A DNA stretch of 64,000 nucleotides, taken from Cryobacterium adonitolivorans (GTDB taxonomy: Bacteria; Actinomycetota; Actinomycetes; Actinomycetales; Microbacteriaceae). Under the pieces are notes generated by a model. That model saw nothing but the letters and a program-made list of their open reading frames with translations. It made no database searches and was not told the origin of the DNA. The stretch lies in the NCBI RefSeq assembly GCF_004402695.1, contig NZ_SOFL01000012.1:1-64000 (forward strand). Reading direction: 5' to 3'. The translations under genes and the position numbers were made by a program. Positions 43,420-51,945 of this stretch are shown in pieces (position 1 is the first letter of the stretch; the number at the start of each line of letters is the position of its first letter).

Positions 43420-45022
43420 GCAGCCGCGCACGTACCCTCCCCGCATCACCGATCCTCGAAGTGTTGAAGTTGTCCAGTTGACTACCGTGCCCCCAGCCAT
43501 TCCCCCCACGAACACCCAACCGGTGCCCGTCCCGGTGACGACCGCCCCGATCCCCAAGCAGCCGTACCGGGCGCCGCATCCCACCACCCCGCGCCCTGTC
43601 ACCACCAGCATCCCGATCCTGCGCGCCGACGCCACCGGCATCGCGGCCGTGCGCGCCTACGAGGATGCGCCGAGCACCTCGACGGTCGCGGTCCCGGTCA
43701 TCGACATTGCCGCGTACACCCGGTCGGTACTTGACCTCACCATGCGACTGGCCGAGGTGATCTTCTCGTCCGGCGCCGGCGCCGAAGACGCCACAGCGGC
43801 CATGCTCGCCCTCACCCGGGCATACGGGTTACGCGGCACCGAGGCGAACATCACCCACACGATCATCACTCTCACGCACGAGGACCAGTCCACCCACGAG
43901 TCCATCTCCCGTAGCCGCGACGTCAAGTACCGCACCCTCAACTACGCCAAGCTCACCGCCACCTCCGAATTGATCGCCGACCTCATCGACGAGCCCACGG
44001 ATGTCTCGGAGGCGCGCAAGCGCCTTGCCACCATCGTCTCCTCCAAGCCCCAGGTCACCCTGCTGTACCGCCGTGTGGGCTGGAGCCTCGTCGGAGCCGG
44101 CGCTGCCGCGCTCATCGGCGGTGGCCCGATCGTGGTCCTGGCGGCATTCGTCGCCGCGTTCGTCATCGACTACCTCACCACGGCGCTCGACAAGCGGAGG
44201 GTCCCGCTCTTCTACCAAACCGTGGTCGGCGGGGCCATCGGTCCGCTGTTCGCCGCGTTCGTGCCGCTTGTGGACCCGACAGCCACCCCGTCCCTCGTCG
44301 TCGTCGCGACAATCATCATGCTCCTGGCCGGGGTGACCACCTTCGGCGCGGTGCACGACACCCTGTCCGGCTACTACCTCACCGGCACGGCGCGTCTGAT
44401 CGAGGCGTTGCTGATCACCGGCGGCCTTGTCGCCGGGGTGGCCGGGTCTTCGCTGCTCCTGGCCAGATTCGGCCTGGACCTGCGCATCACCGCCGACGTC
44501 ACCCCCACCCTGGGCATCCTGGCCATCCAGCTGGTCGCCGCTGTCGTCATCGTGGCGGGCTTCGGCCTCGCCACGCAGGTGCCCTGGCGGGCGCTCTGGG
44601 TGGTCTGCCTGCTCGGCGCGGTAGCCGAGGCCATCTACCTCGGCGCCACGAGCTCGGGCTTCGGCCTGGTCTGGTCCTCCGGCGCGGCCGCGATGGGCGC
44701 GGGACTGCTTGCAGCGGTGGGCGCGCGGATCGTGCGCACCCCGCCGCTGGTGATCATCGTCTGCGCCCTGGTTCCCCTGGTGCCGGGCCTGGCGCTGTTC
44801 CGCGGGCTGCTGCAGATGGCAGACGGCGACATCAACGGGCTGCTCAACCTGCTCACCGCCGGCGCGATCGCGGTGGCCCTGGCGGCCAGTGCCATCCTGG
44901 CCCAGCTGATCGTGCAGTACGTCTGGGGTCCGGGCCGTAGCCTGCAGCGCCGCTTCGTGGGGCCGCTGATGGCCCTGCCCGTGCGCCTGAGCCGCAGCTC
45001 CAAGCCGGGCGCCCGCATCTAG
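43412..45022 (+). CDS. threonine/serine exporter family protein (ThrE-like)
   Basis: 536 residues. The first 110 are Pro/Thr-rich and cytoplasmic. Then comes the hydrophilic ThrE N-terminal domain (LAEVIFSSGAGAEDATAAML, with R-G-T-E-A-N-I-T-H-T-I-I-T-L), followed by about ten transmembrane helices. The layout matches Corynebacterium ThrE, a proton-driven exporter of L-threonine and L-serine. Its start overlaps the acyl-CoA dehydrogenase stop by 8 nt, so both are probably made from one mRNA although their functions look unrelated. Confidence 0.88.
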   Translation: MSEQPRTYPPRITDPRSVEVVQLTTVPPAIPPTNTQPVPVPVTTAPIPKQPYRAPHPTTPRPVTTSIPILRADATGIAAVRAYEDAPSTSTVAVPVIDIAAYTRSVLDLTMRLAEVIFSSGAGAEDATAAMLALTRAYGLRGTEANITHTIITLTHEDQSTHESISRSRDVKYRTLNYAKLTATSELIADLIDEPTDVSEARKRLATIVSSKPQVTLLYRRVGWSLVGAGAAALIGGGPIVVLAAFVAAFVIDYLTTALDKRRVPLFYQTVVGGAIGPLFAAFVPLVDPTATPSLVVVATIIMLLAGVTTFGAVHDTLSGYYLTGTARLIEALLITGGLVAGVAGSSLLLARFGLDLRITADVTPTLGILAIQLVAAVVIVAGFGLATQVPWRALWVVCLLGAVAEAIYLGATSSGFGLVWSSGAAAMGAGLLAAVGARIVRTPPLVIIVCALVPLVPGLALFRGLLQMADGDINGLLNLLTAGAIAVALAASAILAQLIVQYVWGPGRSLQRRFVGPLMALPVRLSRSSKPGARI

Positions 45023-45037
45023 CCCAACACGCCCGAA

Positions 45038-45074
45038 ACGCCGGCGGCGGCGCATCCCGCGCTGCCGCCGGCGT
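45038..45074. terminator. hairpin between converging genes
   Basis: ACGCCGGCGGC (45038-45048) and GCCGCCGGCGT (45064-45074) pair perfectly over 11 bp, with further pairing in the loop. It lies 16 bp after the ThrE-like stop and 15 bp before the stop of the converging small gene. It probably terminates both. Confidence 0.75.
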
Positions 45075-45088
45075 ACCGGTCGGGCCGG

Positions 45089-45334
45089 CTAGTTGGGGAC
45101 TTCACCCTCCGCGGTCTCGTCAGACACGTCTTCGTCGACGAACCGGTACGGGATGGGTTCCTCGGTTTCCCGGCCCTTGCGATAGGTGCGGGTGATCGTC
45201 TGGCCGTCCTCGACGGCCTCGAGCACCACCACGTCCTGATATCCCCCGTCGGCGAAGTGAAGTTCGATCTCAGTGCCGGACCCGATCACGTTCGGACCGA
45301 ATAGCACTGCTTTGTACGTTTCCTGTGCGCTCAT
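45089..45334 (-). CDS. small acidic hypothetical protein, 81 aa
   Basis: The ATG at 45334 is preceded by GGGAG four nt upstream, choosing it over the longer frame to 45550. The product (MSAQETYKAVLFGPNVIGSG onward) has a beta-rich first 50 residues and a Glu/Asp-rich tail ending EGEVPN. No membrane segment or metal site is visible, and I do not recognise a characterised family. Confidence 0.65.
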   Translation of the reverse strand: MSAQETYKAVLFGPNVIGSGTEIELHFADGGYQDVVVLEAVEDGQTITRTYRKGRETEEPIPYRFVDEDVSDETAEGEVPN

Positions 45335-45550
45335 GATCTCCCGGCTCTCCGTACGACTTCTCGTCCCAGCGACGAGGAGCCTCATCGCAGACAGCCTACG
45401 TCGACGCCCCCCAAAGGCACAGGCCCCTGCCCCCCTCGAGCATTGTCTGGTCGGCGTCGCGGCACGCCCTGGGCTCAAGATGCCCTTTGTGCCGAACCCG
45501 CGTAGGGTCAGATCATCCGTGCCGCCCAGGCTCAGGTCGAAGGAGTACAC

Positions 45551-45670
45551 ATGGCTGACAAATCACCCAAGAAGGATGCGACCAAGAAGGTCGCCGGCAA
45601 GTCCCTGAAGGAGAAGCGCGCCGACAAGCAGCTCAAGTCCGCTGAGACCGAGAAGGCCCGCAAGCGCTAA
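45551..45670 (+). CDS. small lysine-rich protein, 39 aa
   Basis: The ATG at 45551 has GGAG seven nt upstream. The 39-residue product (MADKSPKKDATKKVAGKSLK onward) is one third Lys/Arg and ends KARKR. It would be natively disordered and could bind nucleic acid. Short Lys-rich proteins with this opening are common in Microbacteriaceae as I recall, but have no known function. It is too short for most gene callers. Confidence 0.6.
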   Translation: MADKSPKKDATKKVAGKSLKEKRADKQLKSAETEKARKR

Positions 45671-45754
45671 CTCGCCTCCGGCCGGGCGGATGCCGCCCGG
45701 CGCACGAAACTCACCGGTGTCGCCTGCCAGCAGGCGGCACCGGTTTCGTGTAGG

Positions 45755-46891
45755 TCAGACCATGAACCGCACCCCTGCGGCAACCGCCCCGCCGCCGGGC
45801 ATGTCGTCGGCCCGTACCGCGAAGATCTCCGCCCCCGACAACAGTGCCCGCCGCAGGATCTCGTCGACGACACCGTAGGTGACGGCGTCGTCCTCCGCGC
45901 TCAGGGTCACCGCTCCGGTCTCCTCGTCGACCAGCCCCGGAACGCTCTGATCGATGTCCACAAACAGGGTGTCGACCGCACCGTACGTCGCGGCACGCGC
46001 CACGTCGCTAAGGTCGGTGACGGCCCGGCCGTGTGCGGCCCGGCGTGCCATGCGGTCCTTGAGCCCGTCGAGTTCCGCCGCGTAGCGCTCGTCCAGGATG
46101 CCGCGCGCCGAACGCCCCAACTCCTCGTCTGGAGTCTCTTCGGGATTGCCGGGGATGATCCCTTCGGTGAGGTTGGGGTAGCTGTTCACCGACCGGTAGA
46201 TGCCGGCGAGGGGTTCGGTGGCGGCGAGGATCAGCGGCAGGTCCAGACCGCTGAGCACCGGCCGCAACGCCCGGTCGATCGCCCGGGCGTACTGGCGCAT
46301 CCGCACCTTCTGCCCTTCTGCGCCCTGGATTCGGCCGCCCATGATGTGGCTGTCCTGGGTGCGGCCGTTGATCGATGGCAGTCCCACCGCGTCGGCGACA
46401 TCGCTGGGCAGCCCGGGCACCGAGACCGCGTACACCGGGCTCTCCGCGCTGATCTCCAACAGCCGCACGGAGTTCTGCGCAAGGGCGAGCACAAACGCGG
46501 CCTGCGGGAACGTGACCGCGCGCAGCAGCGGCTTGAGATAGAACCGGTCAGAGACCTCCAGCGCCCCGCTGAGCCGGTTGGGCAGCCGGAAGGTACGCAC
46601 GCCGTCGGGGGTGGCGAAGATCGCCAGGCTGTACGACAGTGACCGCCAGAAATCTGTGTCCTGAATGAGGTCGTCGAGGGTTTCCTGCAGTTCCTCGATG
46701 GCGCCCTTGTCGGTGCCGGCGTCGCGCAGCTGTTGCACCGCCTCCGTCAGCCGGTTCTTGAGTTCCATCCTGGCTTTTTCGGACTCCTGGGGCAGCGGGC
46801 TCGTGCTCAGGTAGATCGAGACGCACGGATGCTTGCGCACCGCTGCGAGGGTGTCGACGTCATCTCTGGTGGGTATGTCGGTGTGCAGCAC
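45755..46891 (-). CDS. baeRF-like protein (bacterial archaeo-eukaryotic release factor family)
   Basis: 378 residues from a GTG at 46891 with AAAAGGAG seven nt upstream. The frame is open to 46978 but that stretch is Arg/Ser-rich and precedes the ribosome site. Family-like features are the opening DDVDTLAAVRKHPCVSIYLST, LAIFATPDGVRTFRLP, VLALAQNSVRLLEI, and the late VDTLFVDIDQSVPG and YGVVDEILRRALLSGAEIFAV blocks, which resemble eRF1/Pelota-like domains 2 and 3. The group is thought to act on ribosomes under stress, but this is prediction only. Confidence 0.75.
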   Translation of the reverse strand: MLHTDIPTRDDVDTLAAVRKHPCVSIYLSTSPLPQESEKARMELKNRLTEAVQQLRDAGTDKGAIEELQETLDDLIQDTDFWRSLSYSLAIFATPDGVRTFRLPNRLSGALEVSDRFYLKPLLRAVTFPQAAFVLALAQNSVRLLEISAESPVYAVSVPGLPSDVADAVGLPSINGRTQDSHIMGGRIQGAEGQKVRMRQYARAIDRALRPVLSGLDLPLILAATEPLAGIYRSVNSYPNLTEGIIPGNPEETPDEELGRSARGILDERYAAELDGLKDRMARRAAHGRAVTDLSDVARAATYGAVDTLFVDIDQSVPGLVDEETGAVTLSAEDDAVTYGVVDEILRRALLSGAEIFAVRADDMPGGGAVAAGVRFMV

Positions 46892-46970
46892 GTCAGGGCT
46901 CCTTTTGCTCCGGGCTGACGACCCACGCGCCGACCCCCTGCCCGACCGTGAGCCTCTTGTCCGGCCCACT

Positions 46971-47750
46971 CTAGCCACTCGGCTTCGTTCTCATAAGGGC
47001 GGTCACCGCCTCCTCTCCGCGGATCGCGCCGAGAAGGCGTACGACCTCCTCGACGGCGCTGTCGGTGACCCCGGAGCAGACGATGCTGTACGGGCCGAGC
47101 GCCGCCAGGCCGCCGGTGCGCACCCGGATCACCGCCCAACCGACCTCGGCGAGCGCGTCGTCTTTCTCCCGGTCAGAGGCCTCCTTGAGCCCGCGGTGAG
47201 ACGTGCCCTCACGGCCGGGCGAGTCGTACTCGATCGCCACCTTGAGGGCGGGGATGATGATGTCCGGCCATACCTCCGGCTTGCCGTAGAAGGTGCGGCT
47301 GATCCGAATCGCGTTCACCCGGTGTGGCAGGCGGATGCGTTCGCCGAGCAGCATCCGCAGCTTCTGTTCGGCTTGGGAGGTGCCGAGCTTCAGCCCGGGC
47401 TTCATGAACGGCACGCCGCCCTCGAACCGAGCGGCCGGTGCCTGCGCGTTCCGGGCGCACTTGGGGCAGCCGGGGCCGGTCAGGGTCTCCCGCACGCTGG
47501 CCTCGAACCGGGAGTGCCCGCGGCTGCAGATCCACTCGTAGCTCGCCCCGATGCGGGTCTCCCGCGCCAGGGCGGCGCGGCCGGCCGGGGCCGCCTTCCG
47601 CAGCAGCTGCTCCCGGGAGCGCGTGGTCTCGGCGAGCAGCATGCACAGCGGGCAGTCCCGTTGCAGGGTGATGCGCGCGTCGGCTGCATCCGCGCCGTGG
47701 CCGCAGCAGAACCGCACGGTGGTTCCCGTCGGTGTCGCTTCCTCATCCAT
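46971..47750 (-). CDS. hypothetical protein with Cys-rich zinc sites and a Vsr-like nuclease fold
   Basis: 259 residues if started at the ATG at 47750; a longer frame to 47819 is possible and neither start has a clear ribosome site. The N-terminal half has three Cys/His clusters (FCCGHG, CPLCML and ICSRGHSRF...CPKCA) that look like treble-clef or zinc-ribbon folds, as in DUF-type restriction proteins. The C-terminal half reads YGKPEVWPDIIIPALKVAIEYDSPGREG...DREKDDALAEVGWAVIRV, with the D...E-Y-D pattern of Vsr-type endonucleases. DNA binding with or without cleavage is plausible. Confidence 0.7.
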   Translation of the reverse strand: MDEEATPTGTTVRFCCGHGADAADARITLQRDCPLCMLLAETTRSREQLLRKAAPAGRAALARETRIGASYEWICSRGHSRFEASVRETLTGPGCPKCARNAQAPAARFEGGVPFMKPGLKLGTSQAEQKLRMLLGERIRLPHRVNAIRISRTFYGKPEVWPDIIIPALKVAIEYDSPGREGTSHRGLKEASDREKDDALAEVGWAVIRVRTGGLAALGPYSIVCSGVTDSAVEEVVRLLGAIRGEEAVTALMRTKPSG

Positions 47751-47846
47751 CCCGATGCCTGGTCTTTCCGCTCGCGTGTCGCTGACCGTCACGGTAGCAA
47801 CGACGTGCGACATCGGCACCGATCCCCCGGGGCGGGCGCGCGTTCG

Positions 47847-47897
47847 TTTGCGGACTTCCCGCCTTCAATTCCGAAACCAAGGCGGGAAGTCCGTAAA
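47847..47897. terminator. long hairpin downstream of the ABC1 kinase gene
   Basis: CGGACTTCCCGCCTT (47851-47865) and AAGGCGGGAAGTCCG (47879-47893) pair perfectly. Three further pairs on each side extend the stem to 19 bp with one mismatch. The loop is 13 nt. It lies 41 bp past the kinase stop on the minus strand. Confidence 0.78.
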
Positions 47898-47937
47898 TGA
47901 GTGAATGCAGCCCGGTGCGTGGCGGCCGCCGCGCGGT

Positions 47938-49659
47938 TCAGTCGCGGCGGCGGGTCACGATTGCGTCGATGCCGGCGGAGGCGAGCAGCACCACGGCCGT
48001 CACACCCGAGGCCGTTCCGGCGGTGGCGGTGCTGATCACGCCGGCAGGCTCCGTGAGCGGCTGGGTGAGGTAACCCAGCGACAGCACCCCGGCCACCACT
48101 CCCACCAGCGCGACCATTCCCTGCCGCACCCAGGCGCCGAGCAACCGGCGGTCGCGCCGGTCGGCCAGGAGCCGCACGTTGACGTTGAGGTTGCCCTTCT
48201 CCAGGGCCTGGCCGACCTGGTCGAACCGGCGCGGCAGCCGGCGGATGCTCGGCAGCAGCCCGAGCAGCTCCGTCGTCACGAGACTCCGCACATTGGCGGG
48301 CGCCATCTGCTCGCGGATCTGCTGGGCCGCGAGGGTGCGGGACTCCTCGAGCAGGTCGAATTCCGGCAAGGTTGAGCGCAGGGTGCCCTCGAGCACCGCG
48401 AACCCGCGCGCGGCCGCCACGAATTCTGCGGGCACCGTCATCCGGTACCGGGTGAGAATGGCCACCAGCGCGTCGACGGTCAGCACGGTGACCCGGGCGC
48501 CCGGGCCCAGCTCGAAGGTGATGAAGGTGCTCAGCTCGCGCCGGAATCCGGCCTCGTCGGCGCCGTCGGGCAGCGGGGCGAGGGTCAGCAGGGCGTCGGC
48601 GATCTGCTGCGTGTCGGCCTGGATGAACGCGATCAGCAGCTCCTGCACGGCCTCGCGCAGTTGCAGGTCGAGGCGACCCACCGAGCCGAAGTCCACCAGG
48701 GCCGGCTTGCCTCCGGTCAGCAGCATGATGTTCCCCGGGTGCAGGTCGGCGTGGTACACCCCGTCGAACACGATCTGCCTCACGAAGGCGTTGAGCACGA
48801 CGCGCACCGCGTCGCCCAGGTCGGCGCGGGCTGCGGCCGGTTTCTCGTTGATCGCGGCGAAGGTGTCCCCCTCCAGGAACTCCATCACCAGCACCCGGCC
48901 CGTGGAGAGCGATTCGACGAGTTCGGGCAGCCGCAGCTCGTCCGACCCGGCCCCGCGCTCCTGCATGGCGCGCATCGCGGAGAGGTTCAGCGCCTCGAGG
49001 GTGAAGTCCAGTTGCCGCACCAGGTCCGCAGCGTACTGTTCGGCGACGGCCTTGATGCCGAGGGCCCTGGCCTGCGGCGAGGTGCGGATGACGGCGGTGG
49101 TCACCCGCAGGGCGATGTCGATGTCGCGTTTCACCGCGGGCACGATGCCGGGCCGCAGCACCTTCACGGCCACGACTCGGCCGGTAAGCGTGATTGCGCG
49201 GTGCACCTGCCCGATCGAGGCCGCAGCGATAGGCTCCTGATCGAATTCGGCGAAGACGCTCTCCAGGGGCGCCCCGTATTCGGTCACCAGCATGGCCTCG
49301 ACCTCCGCCCAGGCCGCCGGCTCCACGCTGTGCTGCAGCCGCGAGAGCGCCTGCACGTATTCCTCGGGCAGCACGTCGGTGCGGGTTGAGAGCAGCTGGC
49401 CGATCTTCACGAACGCGCCACCGGCCTCTTCCAGCGCCCGGCGCATTCCCTCGGCTTGCACCAGACGCACGGATGCGCCGCCCGGCGAGGTCGTGAAGTC
49501 CAGTTTGCGCCAGGGCAGCAGGCCATTCCGACGGGCGATGCGCACCAGTTCGGCGAATCGGCGGCCCCGGCCGAGCAGGGACGGCTTGGGCGCTGTCGAG
49601 CCGCGGTCGGCGGCCAGGGTCATGGGGGGAACGGTGAGGCCTCGCGCGGTGTTCGCCAT
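47938..49659 (-). CDS. ABC1/UbiB-family atypical kinase with two C-terminal membrane helices
   Basis: 573 residues from the ATG at 49659, with AGGGAGA about ten nt upstream. The longer frame to 49758 has no such site. The family motif K-x-G-Q is in AFVKIGQLLSTRTDVLPEEY, followed by AAASIGQVHRA (Ala-rich loop), VYHADLHPGNIML and VDFGSVGRL. Two C-terminal hydrophobic segments (QGMVALVGVVAGVLSLGYL and the last 40 residues) anchor it. UbiB proteins assist isoprenoid quinone or lipid metabolism. The substrate here is unknown. Confidence 0.92.
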   Translation of the reverse strand: MANTARGLTVPPMTLAADRGSTAPKPSLLGRGRRFAELVRIARRNGLLPWRKLDFTTSPGGASVRLVQAEGMRRALEEAGGAFVKIGQLLSTRTDVLPEEYVQALSRLQHSVEPAAWAEVEAMLVTEYGAPLESVFAEFDQEPIAAASIGQVHRAITLTGRVVAVKVLRPGIVPAVKRDIDIALRVTTAVIRTSPQARALGIKAVAEQYAADLVRQLDFTLEALNLSAMRAMQERGAGSDELRLPELVESLSTGRVLVMEFLEGDTFAAINEKPAAARADLGDAVRVVLNAFVRQIVFDGVYHADLHPGNIMLLTGGKPALVDFGSVGRLDLQLREAVQELLIAFIQADTQQIADALLTLAPLPDGADEAGFRRELSTFITFELGPGARVTVLTVDALVAILTRYRMTVPAEFVAAARGFAVLEGTLRSTLPEFDLLEESRTLAAQQIREQMAPANVRSLVTTELLGLLPSIRRLPRRFDQVGQALEKGNLNVNVRLLADRRDRRLLGAWVRQGMVALVGVVAGVLSLGYLTQPLTEPAGVISTATAGTASGVTAVVLLASAGIDAIVTRRRD

Positions 49660-49893
49660 CTCAACTTCTCCCTGGGCCCGCCGCGATGGCGGGCTCGCCC
49701 CCATGCAACCACAGAAAGCGGGTGGACAGCTCCCCATACGATTGCTCGCGACTACCACTGCACCCCTAGTGGCGGGTCGCTCATGCTCTAGCGGGCGCGA
49801 TCAGCCATAGGCGTTGCGGTCACGGCGCAGGCGGTCTGCAAGGAGGCGGAAGGTCCTCGGGGTGCGGATCCGCGTCTACCTTCCTCCCATCGC

Positions 49894-51498
49894 CTACTGT
49901 CCGGGGTCAGCCGCGAATTCCAGCCCGACCGGCAGCAGCTTGTCGCCATAGTCGAAGATCGCCTGGTTTTCCCAGCCGTTCCCGGAGCTCGGGCTGGTCG
50001 GGTCCCAACCGGAGCCCGCGACCGCGGTCCAGGTGGGCTCCCAATAGATGACACCGAGGCCGCGATTTGCCGGAAGTCCCGCGATCACGTTCTGTACCCC
50101 TCGCAGGTGCGATGCCTGGCCTGCCGGAGTCGCCGGGTAACCGGGGATCACCTGGCCTGACGCGAATATCTGGGGCTCGGCGTCATCCTGAGCGAGCGTG
50201 AAACCGTAGGCCGTCTCGACGACGGCGAGAGTCTTGGTCGGGAACGCGGTGAGGAGTGCGTTCGCTCCGCTCTGCAGCGAGGAAAGACTTCCGTGCCAGT
50301 ACCCATAGAACGACAGTCCCATGACATCGAAGGACACCCCTTGGGCGACGGCGTTGCTGTACCAGGACTGCAATGTCGACACCCCATTATTGAGGTTGGT
50401 GAGGTGCAGGATTATCTTCGTATTCGGAAACACCGAGCGAGCGGCGTTCGATCCGGCCTTGAGGAGGGTTCCGAGGCTTGTCCAGTTCGACGTTGCGCCG
50501 GATGCCGCACCACCGGTGATGAGCATCCCGGGGTTGATCTCGTTGCCAATCTGCACCATGTCGGCGCTCACGCCGGCCGCCTTGAGCCCGGTGAGCACAT
50601 CGTTGGTGTGAGTCGCCACGGTTGATGCCAGGGTGTTGAGATCATATGTCGACCACGCAGCGGGAATTTTTTGCGCTCCCGGGTCGGCCCAGGTGTCTGA
50701 GTAGTGAAAATCGATGAGGATCTTCATCCCGGTCGCCTGCGCCTGTTGCGCGAGCGCAATGACCTTCGCTTTGTTGTTATACCCGTCTGCAGGATTGACC
50801 CAGACCTTGATTCGAGCGTAGTTCACTCCGCTCGAAGCGAGCAGGGTGAGCGGTGCGCTCGTTACCCCGGACGCGTCCTTGTAGACCGCGCCGAAGGCCT
50901 GGTTCTTGGGAAGCGTCGACACGTCGGCACCACGAATGGTGCGCTGGATGCGCTCGGCGGTCATCGAAACGTTGTCAAACTGGGCCCACACCCCTCCCAC
51001 TGCCGCGGACGTCTTGAGCGCGATCGTACAACTGCCACCGCTGACGTACGCCGAAACAGCAACCTGTACCCAGCCGTTGTCTTGCTCGGTACTCGGTGCG
51101 GTCACGGACTTCGCCGTCGCCCCGCAATTTCGCAGCCCGACAGTGGTCGCGTCCAGCGCCTGCCCCGGGGATGCCGAACCCGATTTCACCCAGACCCGCA
51201 GTGTGTACCAGTCTGCGGTGAGGTTCGGGACCGTTTGCGCAATCTCGGTCATGTACGCGCCGGCCGACCAAAGGTTCGCTCGTCGCACACCGCTCTGCGG
51301 GGCATCCGTGCCGACGGTCGCTGCCGAAGTCGTACCGGTCACCGTCCAGCCCGTCAGCGCACTCGCACTGGATTCAAAACCCGCATTGGTGATGACCGGT
51401 GCCGCCATCGCCGGCGCTGAGATGGTCGTGGCGAAAACGAGGCCAGCGAGTATCGCGGCACCCGCTTTCATTTTCGTGCCTCGTGAGACAAACCGCAT
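49894..51498 (-). CDS. secreted GH53 arabinogalactan endo-beta-1,4-galactanase with N-terminal carbohydrate-binding domain
   Basis: 534 residues from an ATG at 51498, AAGGAGG six nt upstream. Residues 1-32 are a Sec signal peptide ending AMA-AP. Residues 33-183 are a beta-sandwich that opens ITNAGFESSASALTGW, typical of a carbohydrate-binding module. The GH53 barrel begins at IRGADVSTLP (188). The acid/base is Glu320 in QIGNEINPG and the nucleophile Glu428 in AVVETAYG. It cuts beta-1,4-galactan outside the cell. No transporter or galactosidase genes are adjacent. Paired LacI-like operators precede it. Confidence 0.93.
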   Translation of the reverse strand: MRFVSRGTKMKAGAAILAGLVFATTISAPAMAAPVITNAGFESSASALTGWTVTGTTSAATVGTDAPQSGVRRANLWSAGAYMTEIAQTVPNLTADWYTLRVWVKSGSASPGQALDATTVGLRNCGATAKSVTAPSTEQDNGWVQVAVSAYVSGGSCTIALKTSAAVGGVWAQFDNVSMTAERIQRTIRGADVSTLPKNQAFGAVYKDASGVTSAPLTLLASSGVNYARIKVWVNPADGYNNKAKVIALAQQAQATGMKILIDFHYSDTWADPGAQKIPAAWSTYDLNTLASTVATHTNDVLTGLKAAGVSADMVQIGNEINPGMLITGGAASGATSNWTSLGTLLKAGSNAARSVFPNTKIILHLTNLNNGVSTLQSWYSNAVAQGVSFDVMGLSFYGYWHGSLSSLQSGANALLTAFPTKTLAVVETAYGFTLAQDDAEPQIFASGQVIPGYPATPAGQASHLRGVQNVIAGLPANRGLGVIYWEPTWTAVAGSGWDPTSPSSGNGWENQAIFDYGDKLLPVGLEFAADPGQ

Positions 51499-51549
51499 GT
51501 CGTCCTCCTTGACGATTCAAGGTCTTCTGCGTGATCATTCACGTAGTCC

Positions 51550-51649
51550 GTGAGCGGTCACAGTCAGATTGACCCTTCATGGAAGCTAACACGTGGATCA
51601 TTCGAGGGTCAAGATGACTATTAGCAATATTCGCTGTGCGCGCTCACAG
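51550..51649 (-). promoter_or_regulatory. promoter and paired LacI-type operators of the galactanase gene
   Basis: On the minus strand a -35 TTGACC (51612-51607) and a -10 TTAGCT (51589-51584) are 17 nt apart. Downstream of the start is GTGAGCGGTCAC (51550-51561). Upstream is CTGTGCGCGCTCACAG (51634-51649). Both are near-palindromes of the LacI/GalR half-site GTGAGCGCTCAC. Their centres are 86 bp apart, about eight turns, suitable for repression by looping. The regulator gene is not in the window. Confidence 0.65.
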
Positions 51650-51738
51650 TAGTTTCGATCACGTTGGTGATCCGATCGCCGTCGTGAGCAAATGGCGATG
51701 TCGTCGCTGGACTGGCCGGCCCGGCTCGACGGAGGTAC

Positions 51739-51772
51739 GAAAAAGCCCCAACGCGAGACCGTCGGGGCTTAC
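51739..51772 (-). terminator. Rho-independent terminator downstream of tRNA-Ala
   Basis: On the minus strand AAGCCCC (51770-51764) and GGGGCTT (51749-51743) form a stem followed by TTTTCG. A second hairpin, CCGGCCCTTCCC/GGGAAGGGCCGG (51784-51795, 51799-51810), lies between this and the tRNA. Confidence 0.8.
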
Positions 51773-51826
51773 TCGGCGGCTATCCGGCCCTTCCCTAGGG
51801 GAAGGGCCGGAATTACCCTGCCGTGG

Positions 51827-51899
51827 TGGAGCTAAGGAGATTCGAACTCCTGACCTTCTCATTGCGAACGAGACGCGCTACCAACTGCGCCATAGCCCC
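51827..51899 (-). tRNA. tRNA-Ala (anticodon CGC)
   Basis: The acceptor stem GGGGCTA pairs with TAGCTCC (one G-U). The D arm is GCGC...GCGC, and the anticodon stem TCTC/GAGA holds the loop TTCGCAA with anticodon CGC (reads GCG). The T arm is AGGAG TTCGAAT CTCCT. The CCA end is encoded (51824-51826). The 5' end is at 51899. It is a normal 73-nt tRNA plus CCA, on the minus strand, and immediately followed by two hairpins. Confidence 0.95.
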
Positions 51900-51945
51900 A
51901 GACTGCGTATTTACAATATCACGCGAGTGCGAGCGCGCTGAACCG

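Noticed and set aside
43829-45055. 408-residue open frame on the minus strand over the exporter gene
   Set aside because: It is extremely rich in Arg, Gly, Asp and His with no domain, and is opposite to the ThrE-like frame with clear membrane helices.
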